64,000 nucleotides of DNA from Pyrenophora tritici-repentis. Its lineage: Eukaryota; Ascomycota; Dothideomycetes; Pleosporales; Pleosporaceae. The notes below the pieces were generated by a model. The model had not been told where the DNA came from, made no database searches, and saw nothing but the letters and a program-made list of their open reading frames with translations. The stretch's first letter is position 1. The number at the start of each line of letters is the position of its first letter. Below, piece by piece: positions 27,080 to 36,868 of the stretch. The stretch covers positions 62,001 through 126,000 of the forward strand of contig NC_089392.1 of NCBI RefSeq assembly GCF_003171515.1. Direction: 5' to 3'. The translations under genes and the position numbers were made by a program.

Positions 27080-28753
27080 AGCACCTCCACGAATAAAGAT
27101 ATAGGCAGGGCTATTACAGGTGTATTTTGGATTGTGGATCCGAATGATCATAAGCGACTCCTTCCAATAGGAGCTGTTGGTGAAGTTCTTATCGAGGGTC
27201 CCGCACTAGGCCGGGAGTATATTGATGAAGCAGAAAAGACGGCCGCATCATTCATAGAGGCACCGGCATGGAGAGCTTCTTTCGGGCAAAACAAACGCTC
27301 AAACCGCCTCTACAAGACTGGAGATTGGCGAGATACAAAAAGGACGGGTCGGTTGAGCTAATAGGACGAAAAGACAACCAGGTGAAACTTCGTGGGCAGC
27401 GCATCGAATTAGGGGAGATAGAGCACCAAGTCAGGCAGGCAAAATCCGGCGTGAAAGAAGTTGTGGCGGAGCTGATTAGACCTCGTGATAGCGTGGATGA
27501 TCTGCTTGCTTGCTTTATCGTTCTTGATGATAACCCGGACAACGAGATGGACGAGAACGACGAAAATACGAAGTACAAGACAAACACATAGAAAGTTCTA
27601 CAGCAAGTTCAAGAGAGGTTGGATCAGTTTCTTCCACAATACATGGTTCCGTCAGCGTTCATTAGAGTACCTCATCTACCATTAACATGGTCTGGAAAGA
27701 TTGACCGCAGGAAGATACGCGAGATGGGGGCGTCCTTCTCGGCGCAGCAATTGGCCGAGCTGCGCACGCAGAGCCAGGGACCCAAGCGGCAGCCAACAAC
27801 AGCGATGGAGCAGGCGCTGCAGCAGTTGTGGGCTCAGGTACTCGGCATTGATGCGGACACTATTGGGCTAGATGACAGCTTCTTCCGCCTAGGCGGCGAC
27901 TCGATCGCGGCCATAAAGCTGGTGGCTAAGGCCCGCAAGCAAGGCATCCAATTGACTGTAGCAGATGTCTTTTGTTGCCATTCAGGACTACCCTTCTTGG
28001 AATCGGCCCGATGCTTCTTGGCCGAATGTTCTACAACCTTCACTTTCACTCCTTTGCCGTTATGTGCTTACGTATATCTTATGTATATAACCTTGTGTAT
28101 CTACTCCGTAGGACAATCAACGCAGTTCTCATATGCAGTTGTTGACGTCTTGTCTACTGCGATATCTTTCGCAGCCCCAAGCTCTGTCAGCTTACCATTG
28201 TCGCCATCATATCTGTTGTAGATTCTCCCACTACAATCCCTCGTGTGGATCACATTGGACCCGCTTCACAATCCTTTGCCCAAGGACGTTTGTGGTTCTT
28301 AGAGGAGTTGTACCCTGGATTGAACTGGTACTCGGTTCCATTCATGGTGCGCATGAAGGGTCCACTGCAGTTGGAAGCGCTCGACTCTGCGCTGCTTGCA
28401 GTCGAGAGCCGCCATGAGACGCTGCGGACGACTTTTAGCACTATCAACGGTGTTGGTTCGCAAGTTGTCCGGCCATTTTGCAGGAAAGATATCAATATTA
28501 TCGAACTGCCGGCAGGCGACGAGCACCGTCTTACAGATGCTCTACAACGGGACCAAGCGACTCCTTTCAACTTGCGGTTGGAGCCTGGGTGGAGAGCGAC
28601 TATCTACCGTGTAGGTAAAGATGAACATGTGCTGTCTATTGTCATGCACCATATTATCTCTGATGGCTGGTCACTAGATGTCCTGAAGCGAGAGCTGGCT
28701 GTGCTCTATGCTGCTGCTGTCCGTGGTGAGAACCCGGTCTCGCAGCTATCACC
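27080..28753 (+). pseudogene. NRPS piece 6: end of A, T domain, start of C
   Basis: Codes for A7-A10 (LYKTGD near 27315; GRKDNQVKLRGQRIELGEIE; LPLTWSGKIDRRK), then a peptidyl carrier (T) domain with the phosphopantetheine Ser in DSFFRLGGDSIAAIKL (about 27880). The N-terminal half of a condensation domain follows (SFAQGRLWFLEEL; catalytic HHIISDG near 28650). Lesions: a one-base shift at about 27322 right after YKTGD, an in-frame TAG at 27589-27591, and a poorly matching stretch after the T core (28000-28240) that may hold a frameshift or an intron. These make it a pseudogene even without the insertions. Confidence 0.85.
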
Positions 28754-28915
28754 CACAGTCCGCAACAATCAATTAAGTGGGTCCTAGAAGGTTCAGATTG
28801 GATTGATTGATTACCGCTTTAAGCCTAGTAGTTACCTATAGGAGTTTAAGCCCTACCTAGATAGGTAAGTGGGTCTAGGAGAGTGACCGGATTGAATTGA
28901 TTGTTGCGGAGTCTA
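28754..28915 (+). mobile_element. MITE-1 copy F
   Basis: 162 bp, target duplication CTATCACC at 28746-28753 and 28916-28923, inside the second condensation domain. Confidence 0.96.
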
Positions 28916-29091
28916 CTATCACCTCTACCCGTCCAGTACCGTGATTTCTCAATCTGGCAAAGAATGCCAGAACAGATGCAAGGCTACCAGAAGCAGCTCG
29001 ACTATTGGGTGGCAGAGCTGCGATCAAGCCGGCCAGCAGAGTTTCTGTGCGACAAGCCTCGACCGGCGACCCTGTCTGGTAAGGTGGGTAC
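28916..29091 (+). pseudogene. NRPS piece 7: condensation domain
   Basis: About 58 codons of the second C domain (VQYRDFSIWQRM, DYWVAELRSSRPAEF). In phase with pieces 6 and 8. Confidence 0.85.
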
Positions 29092-29603
29092 CAGACTCCG
29101 CAACAATCAATCCAGATTGGTCAGATTGATTGATTTGATTGGTCATTTGGAGTTTTTACCAACTCAATCAACTCAATCTAAGCTTTTCAAAATAGCTAAT
29201 CAAATCAACTTGCGAAGGTCAGATTGATTGATTTGATTAGTTAGATTGATTTATTATTAACGAGTTGTAAGGCGAGTAGTGTCGTATTAAGAGAAGGTTT
29301 TTGGTGTTGAAGATAGTTATCTTGGACCCCTATCTCGCTTAGCTTGTGATCCCTGTCGGCCGGGCAAGCCAGTCTCTATGCATTCACTTCTCACCAGCTA
29401 GCTCTCCTCTTATAGGACTAGCTCCTTCTGCTTAGGGGCTAGCCTCTTCTAGGCTTCACCCCGCACCTATATAGCTAGTCCTTCGCTGTTCTTAATACAA
29501 CAACGATTTCGCTCACTCAGTTCCCTAATAATCCCTTACACACAACACTAGTTGCCTAGCTACCTATACAGACATTTTTCTTTAGTGTTTAGTATCGCCC
29601 ACG

Positions 29604-31617
29604 ATGGCCAAACGCTCTCGAGTTCCCACCAATACTGCTGCCGCCGCCGCCGCCGCCAAACGGGCGCGCCTATCAAGGCCCTCTGTCCTATCTCAGCGAT
29701 CGCTGTCGCCTCAGGAAACCCTTGGCGCCGCCGTAAGCCAGGCCACAACGTTTGAGTCGCAATTTTTCGAGTCGCAAACAGAGGAGGAGGGTGCGGCTGA
29801 GGGCAGCCAGGCTGGTACAGCAGCAACAACAGAGGCTAGTGTTGATACAGAGCCTGATAATGGCGATAACTTTGACGGCATTAACTGGGATCGCCTCCCT
29901 CGGTTCATGAAGCCTCTTACAACTGGGCGGCGCGTCAAGAGTTGGATCTTTCAACATGGATATCGCGTTGTTGAGCTCTACGATCAGAATCGAGTGTGGT
30001 TTGTATGCAAATACTGCCACATCCACAAGGTCATTGACACTGGCGGCAGTGGAGTTTTTGACGTATCAAAGGCCACCTCCTCAGCTGCAGCTCATCTTGG
30101 CCTTCAGAAACGAGGCCATGGCTTTACAAAAGACGGCCTGAAGCCTCGAAGAACAGGGCAGCAACTCTCTCTACGACAGACGCTGGAGACTGGTGTTGCA
30201 GTCTCTCAAGAGGCTGCCAACGCGATGGGCAACTTCAACATCCAGCAGTTTCGTGAAGTTGCAGTGTTCTGCCTTCTTGATAACAACTTGCCAATGGAGC
30301 TACTTGCAAGGCCGTCCTTTCGCGAGATGATTAGCCTTGCAAACCCAGAGGCAGAGGCAGCTTTGTGGGTAAGTCCTCGCAGTGTAGCTACCTACGCAAT
30401 GCGCCTCTTCCAATATATGCAGCCACAGATTGTCTGCGCTCTGTCAGAAGCTGCAAGCAAGATCCACATAAGCTTTGATGGTTGGACGACAAAGGGTGGC
30501 AAGCGTGGATTCTTTGGAGTCGTTGCACACTTTGCTAACGCCTCTGGAGTGATACAAGATCTCCCCATCGCCCTCCCACATCTCGCAGGCTCTCATACTG
30601 GTGATGCTATCGCTGATACAATTAAAAAGACGCTCCAAGAATACAGTATTGGGAGTGATAAACTCGGCTACTTCGTCCTCGACAATGCTGCAAACAACGA
30701 TACTGCAGTCTCCTCGCTCGCCCACGCGTACGACTTCAACGCTGCTCACCGACGCCTCCGCTGCGGCCCTCACACGCTTAACCTTATTGGCCAGGCAATT
30801 ATCTTTGGCAGCAATCAAGAGGCGTACAACAACAACAACGACGAGCAGCTCCAAACAGAGGAGGTGTACATGCAGGAGTGGCGTCAAGAAGGGCCCTTAG
30901 GTGTACTTATCGACGTTATCAACCATATAAAAACGCCTCAACAACACGAAATTTTCCGAAGCTTCCAAACCGCCGCCAACGCCGAGTTGCCAGCTAGAGA
31001 GCGCCTCCACGTACTTGAGCCTGTGAAGCCTGTTGTTACACGCTGGAACTCTTACTACGCTGCCTTCAAACGCGCAACTCAACTCCAGGCAGCATACAAC
31101 TCTTACGCTGAGCACTACATTAACGCACTCTCCCTTGAAGATCGCCGCGCTTGTCAACGTGGCAATAAACTCCCTGAAGCACCTAGTTGGATGAGATCAA
31201 CAGGACTTACAGCTGCTGATTGGGCGGTGATAACAGAGTATCAGGACTGCCTAGAGCCGCTTAAGCTTGCTACGGAGAAGCTTGAGGGTCGCGGAAAGGC
31301 AGGCAAATACGGCGCTATATATGAGACTATTCCTGTATTTGAATACGTACTTGGCGCGCTCGAAGCCCGTACGCGCTCGTACGAGCAAGTTGACTTCAAC
31401 CCACCTGATGCGCCTGAAGATCACCTCTTTGTTAACCTCCGCGCCGCCTGGAGTAAGGCCAACGATTACTACAACAAGCTCGATCGATCGCCAGCATACT
31501 ACGCTGCTACCTGCCTCCATCCATACTACAAATACTACTGCGAGAACAGCTGGGTGGATAAGCCAGAATGGCTAACATCAGCCAACGCTGGCTTCCTGCA
31601 GCTCTGGCAGTCGTATA
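29604..31617 (+). CDS. hAT-A transposase, 5' part
   Basis: First 671 codons of an hAT transposase, starting MAKRSRVPTNT with a basic, possibly nuclear-localising N-terminus and an Ala run. BED-type zinc finger (CKYCHIHK ... AAHLGLQKRGH, about 130-175), catalytic-domain landmarks (ISFDGWTTKGG; YFVLDNAANND), and CGPHTLNL. hAT-B copy 2 enters after LWQSY, and read-through adds a few foreign residues before a stop at 31638-31640. The remaining codons resume in phase at 34705, so precise excision of the nested element would give an uninterrupted frame of 837 residues in total. Confidence 0.9.
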
Positions 31618-34600
31618 CAGACTTGCTATCAGTCAGGTAACTCAGTTCGAACTGACTGAACTGACTGCCAAGACTCAGTTCAGTCAGTCAGTTCTTGAGG
31701 CAGCTGGACGTCAGTCCAGTCAGTTCAGAAGCCTCCAGACTGACTGAACTGACTGACGTTAGACTGACGTTAGCTGTTTTTAAAGCAGTATTTTAGAGTT
31801 GTGAAAGCCACATTTAGTGCGGCTTCGAAGCCGCGCTAGTCCTAGATATATAGACACTAATCCTATATAAGTTAAAGCATCTGGCTTTAAGCTAATTAGA
31901 GTTTGCGGAAATGCGCTACCCGGTGCGCACCTAGTAAGCCTTTCGCGTCGCGTCGCGTCGCGTCTGCTATACACACGACGCTAGACTACTGTTGCCATAA
32001 TACTTCTTGGTGTACTTCATGTCTACTCCCTCTAATTCAGGCCTTCGCCGCCTTGTAGAATGCGACAAGCGCAATTCTCCTCTACCATCGCTATCAAACG
32101 CGCCTACTGTTGGCGATACTGCGAGCGAGGCCCAGGCTGATGAGCCCTTGGCAGTACAGGCGGACTTCCCCAACGACGGCGACGACGACGACGACGACGA
32201 CAATTACGACGGGCTTGATTTTAAGCGTGTGCCGTATCTTGAGCGGCGCCAGGTTGAGCGTAATAGTCGCGGTGGGCCAAAAAGCTGGATCTACCGCCAC
32301 GGCTGGGCCGTCTGGCACCGCAAGTACAAGAAAAACTACTGGCTTTGCCGGTACTGCCATCAACGACGGAAGCAGGAGGCTTGCTACGAGGCTGACAGCA
32401 CTACAAACGCCGGCCGACACCTCTCAAGCAACAAGCCTGGACACTCACACGGACCTAACGGACCTGTACCAATTGCTAGCCGGGAGGGCAATATTATGGG
32501 CGCGCTCGCAAAGTCCCAAGTACATATTATGAGGTCTAAAGGGATAGAAGTATCGCAAGAGGTAGCAAACGAGATGGCAGCAAGCTTTTCAACCTCTCGA
32601 TTTCAGGACGCGCTGAAGGACTGGGTAGTCGCGGACAACCAGAGCCTTCGCGTAATAGAAACGCCGCAGTTTCGAGCCATGATTGCGGCCGTGAGCCCGC
32701 TAGCCGAAGCTCTCCTTTGGCGTAGCCACCAAACGCTCCACGATCATATTATTACTGAGTACAATACATACATACCAGCTGTTGCCAACTACCTTCGCGA
32801 AGCCCGGTCGCTTATACACGTGTCATTCGACAACTGGACTTCAACTGGTGGGCAGTATGCTTTTACTGGCCTCTGCGTACATTACCTTAACAGCGAGGGC
32901 AAGCTAGTTGACCACCTGCTTGGGTTGCCTGAGCTACACGGGGCGCACACTGGCAATAATATTGCCGCTGCAGCAACAACAATACTTCGGCTATTTGGCG
33001 TTGACAACGCGAGGGTTGGGTACTTTGTGCTTGACAACGCAAGTAACAATGATACTGCAGTTGAGTCCTTAGCAGAGGAGTTTGGCTTTATCGCAAGCGA
33101 GCGGCGGCTGCGGTGCTGCTGCCATATACTCAACCTAAGCGCACAATTAGTAATTTGGGGCAAAGACCGTAGCGCGTACGAGAATGAAGCCGCACACCTT
33201 GAGGAAGAGGAGAAGTACATGGATGAGTGGCGCAAATACGGTCCTGTTGGCGTCCTCTTTGACGTGATTGCGTCTATCTGTACGCCTCAAACTCGACAAC
33301 TACTAGAGCGCCTACAGTGCGAGGAGGCAGAGTCTCTAGGTGTTACACCCCACATCCGGCAGCTTGTGAAGCCTGTTAAGACACGCTGGAATAGCTATTT
33401 CAACACGTTTGTCCGTGCAGCTGAGCTACACGGCCCTATCGATGGCTATATTGAGTGTAAACTTGAGGAGCATAGTGCTGCAACAGCAACCTCACGACGC
33501 CGGAAGAATCGTGAGCAGCTCCCTGCTGCCCAGCCACGGTTATATATACGCGAAGGGGGTCTAAACGGCAAGGACTGGGCGACAATAACAGAATACATTC
33601 GACTCCTTGAGCCATTTGCCGAAGCTACACGGCTACTTGAAGGTCGCGGCCGACACGGCCGACACGGCGCTATATGGGAAGTTCTAGTAACGTTTGAGTG
33701 GCTTCTTGACCAGCTTGAGGCTCTCAAAGACCGCCTTAAGGATGTAAATTACGAAGATCTAGATGCGCCTGAAGATCATCTTATTACAAACGTTAACCTT
33801 GCGCATTGTAAGCTTGCTGAGTACTACGCAAAATTCGATAACGCGCCTGTCTACTACACTGCTACAATACTACACCCGCACTACAAACACCACCTCTCAG
33901 CGCTCTGGAAGGTGCCTGACACCCATGTCACTGCCCGTGACGGTGTCCACTATCGCGACGGCTGGCTTGACAATAACCACCGGGCATTCCTGCGCATGTG
34001 GCAGGGGCGGAAGGACTCTGCAGCCACTTCAGCTCACACTGTAACGCCGCCGCGTAAGAAGCCCCGGCTAGGGATTTCAACGTCGCGATCAGCTTTTCTA
34101 CAGTCGTCAATTGAGCAAAGCACACGGCAGTTAGAGGCAAGCCTTGCTGAGGATGAGTATGAGATATGGAAGCGGCAACCAGCGTTAGCTGAGGAGGATT
34201 GGCTGTCTCTTAATCCGCTTCTATACTGGGAGTCAGTTGCTGGGCAGTTCCCTATACTCTCAAAGTTCGCTATTGACGTCCTAACAATACCAGCAGCAGC
34301 GGCAGACTGTGAGCGGACTTTCAGCGAGCTTGGCGACATGTTAGGCACCCGGAGACTCCATATGAAGCCAGAGCTTATTTCAGCTTTGCAGAGCTTGAAG
34401 AGCTGGAAGAGGCTTGGTATACAGCCAACAACTACCTCAGCTTCTGGGCTAGCGCGCACACTATCAGAGGAAGAAATCTCAAAAGTACAGGAGCATTTAT
34501 CTCAGTTCGATGTCAGGTAACTCAGTTCAGTCAGTCCAGTCAGTCCGCAGGCCGCGGCGACGTCAGTTCAGTCAGTCAGTTTTAGTTTAATTGAAAAGTC

Positions 34601-34696
34601 TTGGCAGTCAGTCCAGTCCAGTTCAGTGACCTCAGGACGTCAGTTCAGTCAGTCCGGAGAGCTCCGGACTGACTGAACTGACTGATAGCAACTCTG
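31618..34696 (+). mobile_element. hAT-B copy 2, nested in hAT-A
   Basis: 3079-bp hAT element with ends CAGACTTGCTATCAGTCAG and (inverted) CAGAGTTGCTATCAGTCAG, and perfect target duplication GTCGTATA at 31610-31617 and 34697-34704. It holds one uninterrupted transposase gene and looks complete and potentially active. It is in opposite orientation to copy 1 (6287-9705). Confidence 0.96.
32007..34520 (+). CDS. hAT-B transposase, intact
   Basis: 837-residue hAT transposase with no internal stop. The start may be the ATG at 32007 or the next at 32019 (MSTPSNSG). An acidic Asp run (GDDDDDDD) is followed by a BED zinc finger (CRYCHQRRK ... HLSSNKPGH), catalytic-core landmarks (SFDNWTSTGG; YFVLDNASNND; CCCHILNL), and a C-terminal hAT dimerisation domain (FAIDVLTIPAAAADCERTFSELG). 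It is followed at once by the right subterminal repeats. It likely also mobilises copy 1, whose own gene is damaged. Confidence 0.94.
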   Translation: MVYFMSTPSNSGLRRLVECDKRNSPLPSLSNAPTVGDTASEAQADEPLAVQADFPNDGDDDDDDDNYDGLDFKRVPYLERRQVERNSRGGPKSWIYRHGWAVWHRKYKKNYWLCRYCHQRRKQEACYEADSTTNAGRHLSSNKPGHSHGPNGPVPIASREGNIMGALAKSQVHIMRSKGIEVSQEVANEMAASFSTSRFQDALKDWVVADNQSLRVIETPQFRAMIAAVSPLAEALLWRSHQTLHDHIITEYNTYIPAVANYLREARSLIHVSFDNWTSTGGQYAFTGLCVHYLNSEGKLVDHLLGLPELHGAHTGNNIAAAATTILRLFGVDNARVGYFVLDNASNNDTAVESLAEEFGFIASERRLRCCCHILNLSAQLVIWGKDRSAYENEAAHLEEEEKYMDEWRKYGPVGVLFDVIASICTPQTRQLLERLQCEEAESLGVTPHIRQLVKPVKTRWNSYFNTFVRAAELHGPIDGYIECKLEEHSAATATSRRRKNREQLPAAQPRLYIREGGLNGKDWATITEYIRLLEPFAEATRLLEGRGRHGRHGAIWEVLVTFEWLLDQLEALKDRLKDVNYEDLDAPEDHLITNVNLAHCKLAEYYAKFDNAPVYYTATILHPHYKHHLSALWKVPDTHVTARDGVHYRDGWLDNNHRAFLRMWQGRKDSAATSAHTVTPPRKKPRLGISTSRSAFLQSSIEQSTRQLEASLAEDEYEIWKRQPALAEEDWLSLNPLLYWESVAGQFPILSKFAIDVLTIPAAAADCERTFSELGDMLGTRRLHMKPELISALQSLKSWKRLGIQPTTTSASGLARTLSEEEISKVQEHLSQFDVR

Positions 34697-34704
34697 GTCG
34701 TATA

Positions 34705-35204
34705 AGCCTCAACGTACACGTCCTCTATCTCAAACAACTGCAAAACCAAGGCATAGAGGAATAGATGATGTGATTGGCGCCCTCGTACGGCGCAACAAGG
34801 CTCAGGTAGAGGCTGCCCACGACGATGAGTACGAGCGCTGGAGAACTCAAGAGCCAGAGTGGACAAGCGAACAGTATCTTAGCGATGGCCACCCAGTCAA
34901 GTACTGGATTCAATTACGCTCAAAATACCCGTGTTTAAGCCAGTTTGCGATTGATATACTCACGATACCAGCATCTAGTTGCGACTGCGAGAGGCTCTTT
35001 AGCGAGCTTGGCGATTTACTTGAGCCGCGCCGGCGAGCTCTTGGCAGCGAGTTACTTGCTGCCCTTCAGCTTGTACGTTCGTGGAGACGAGCTGGCTTTG
35101 ACGGCTTGTACAACAACGGTGATGATGAAGATAAGTGGAGTGACGTCAAAGATGAGGAGATTGTACAACAGTACGATATAGAAGGCTGGAGTACAACACC
35201 ATAA
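34705..35204 (+). CDS. hAT-A transposase, 3' part
   Basis: 166 codons that continue 29604-31617 in phase. They hold the C-terminal hAT dimerisation domain (FAIDILTIPASSCDCERLF) and an acidic tail ending WSTTP. In its present state it has no promoter or start of its own. Confidence 0.88.
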
Positions 35205-35373
35205 CCCCCTGTATACTACTTCTTAGCATCAATCAGCCAATCAACCAATCAATCGCAATCAATCTGCTCAAAAACCCTAACAATCAATCCGCAATCAATC
35301 AGCAGCGTCGCCGCAAGCTAATCAAACCAATCGACAACCTTAAGATTGATTGATTTGATTGTTGCGGAGTCTG

Positions 35374-35832
35374 GTGGGTACACACCAGCTCAGAATCGAC
35401 GGTCCATTATACAAAAGACTGCAGCGGTTCTGTAGAGCACATGAAGTCACTCCGTTTGTCGTTCTACTTGATGCTTTCCGGGCTGCGCACTATCGTCTCA
35501 CTGGCCAAGACGATGCCACGATTGGTGCTCCCAATGCCAACCGAGACCGGTGGGAGCTCCGGGACATGATAGGCTTCTTCGTGAACATGCAGTGCATTCG
35601 AATCAAGGTTGAAGAAGAGACTTCCTTTAGGGAGCTCGTACAGCAGGTCTACAGCACAGTAGTGGCTTCGCTTGCAAACCAAGACGTGCCATTTGAGAGT
35701 ATTGTCTCTACGCTTCAAAGAGACAGAGACATCTCTCGCAACCCGCTTGCGCAAGTTGCCTTCGCGGTTCATGCACAGAGAGATCTAGGCAAGTTTACAC
35801 TAGACGGAGTGGAGACGGATGTTATTGAGCTC
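35374..35832 (+). pseudogene. NRPS piece 8: C-terminal half of second C domain
   Basis: Continues the condensation domain (YKRLQRFCRAHEVTPFVVLL, GFFVNMQCIRIKVEE, NQDVPFESIVSTL, RNPLAQVAFAV). In phase with piece 7 across hAT-A and with piece 9 across Copia-3. No internal stop. Confidence 0.9.
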
Positions 35833-36004
35833 TGTCAAGCGTCAAGGTTTGGGAGAATCATCATGTCGTATTAGAGCTATCGGGAAGAGGTCTATATACG
35901 CAGTGGGAGGAGAGAAGGAGCTAGGCCGTAAAGGTACTAGCGGGTAAATAGGTGGCTGCCTGGTTGCCCAAAGAGGAGCCAAGGGATAAGCCCTATGGCC
36001 GACA
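35833..36004 (-). repeat. Copia-3 3' LTR
   Basis: 172-bp LTR identical by eye to 40906-41077. Confidence 0.95.
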
Positions 36005-36093
36005 CACCCCCCGGAACCAGGTGGCAAGCCATCTGAGTGAATGAAATGTATAGGAAATCGTAAAGAGACGTTCGCTGGAGGTGCCTTGAGAGA

Positions 36094-36868
36094 CTACATG
36101 CGGGGAACGTTCACCATATCGATGAGGCCAATGAACTTAGCGTGCTCTTGTTTGTCGAGAGGCTTCGTAAGGCCGTCGGCGGGCATCTCTACGCCGGGGA
36201 GATAGTCGAGCTTGAGGTTGCCGTCTTTGTACTGCTGCTTTGTATACTTGAAGTACGCGTCGATGTGCTTTGTACGCTCGTGATGGCCGTCCTTGCGGAT
36301 CATATTAAGCGCTGGCTGATTATCGGTGTACAGCTTGAAGGGCTTGAGGTCGTTACCGACGTATCCAACCTGAGAGAGTAGGCGTTGAAGCCAATTGATC
36401 TCTTTGGCAGCATACGTCATGGCAATATATTCTGATTCTGTGGAGGAGAGAGTAACGAGGCGCTGGCGGTACGATTTGTATGAGACGACGCCTCCAGCCA
36501 TCTTGATGACGTAGCCGGAGGACGACTTGCGCTCGTTGTTGTCGCCATGGGCGGAGTCACTGTAGGCCTTAAGGCCTATCATGTGATCTGGGTCGTCCAT
36601 ATTAGCGTCTTTAAGGTCACCTTGGTACTTGATGCCGAGAGTTGCCGTGCCGTTGTAGTAGCGGAGCATGTGCTTTAGCAGTGACAGTTGCTCTAACGTA
36701 GGGTTGTTTGCAAAGCGTGCCATGAAGTTCACGTGCCAAGCTAGGTCACAGCGAATAATGGAGGTAGGATAGAGTAGCTTCGCGACGAGCGATTGGTACT
36801 GCTGTATAAGGTTGTTGTCGGCGATGTCATCACGCTTGATGAGGGTGAGGGCCGACTTTGGGAGGGGT
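36094..36868 (-). pseudogene. pol: Copia-3 Pol C-terminus (RNase H), shifted frame
   Basis: The C-terminal part of Pol continues in another frame: MARFANNPTLEQLSLLKHML, then RNase H (AYSDSAHGDNNERKSSSGY; LSSTESEYIAM; LYTDNQPALNM; PADGLTKPLDKQEH). One base lost in a C-run near 36861-36868 explains the change of frame. The RNase H residues are intact. Without a frameshift-correcting event this copy would make Pol lacking RNase H. Confidence 0.85.

Larger units (their letters stand above)
29092..35373 (+). mobile_element. hAT-A, autonomous-type hAT transposon
   Basis: hAT element with ends CAGACTCCGCAACAATCAAT and its inverted copy, and 8-bp target duplication GTGGGTAC at 29084-29091 and 35374-35381. 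Subterminal parts are rich in AATCAATC-type motifs. It carries one transposase gene, split by hAT-B copy 2 (31618-34696). Without the nested element it is about 3.2 kb. Its inverted repeats match those of MITE-1 and MITE-2, making it the probable source of transposase for both. It inserted in the NRPS condensation domain. Confidence 0.95.

Noticed and set aside
28060..28115. Possible intron in the NRPS between T and C domains
   Set aside because: There is a GTATAT ... CCGTAG stretch, but donor and branch site are weak and surrounding codons match poorly. A frameshift or decay explains it as well.
35205..35340. Dense CAATCAATC repeats near the hAT-A right end
   Set aside because: Considered as a separate satellite, but they are subterminal transposase-binding-like motifs of hAT-A.
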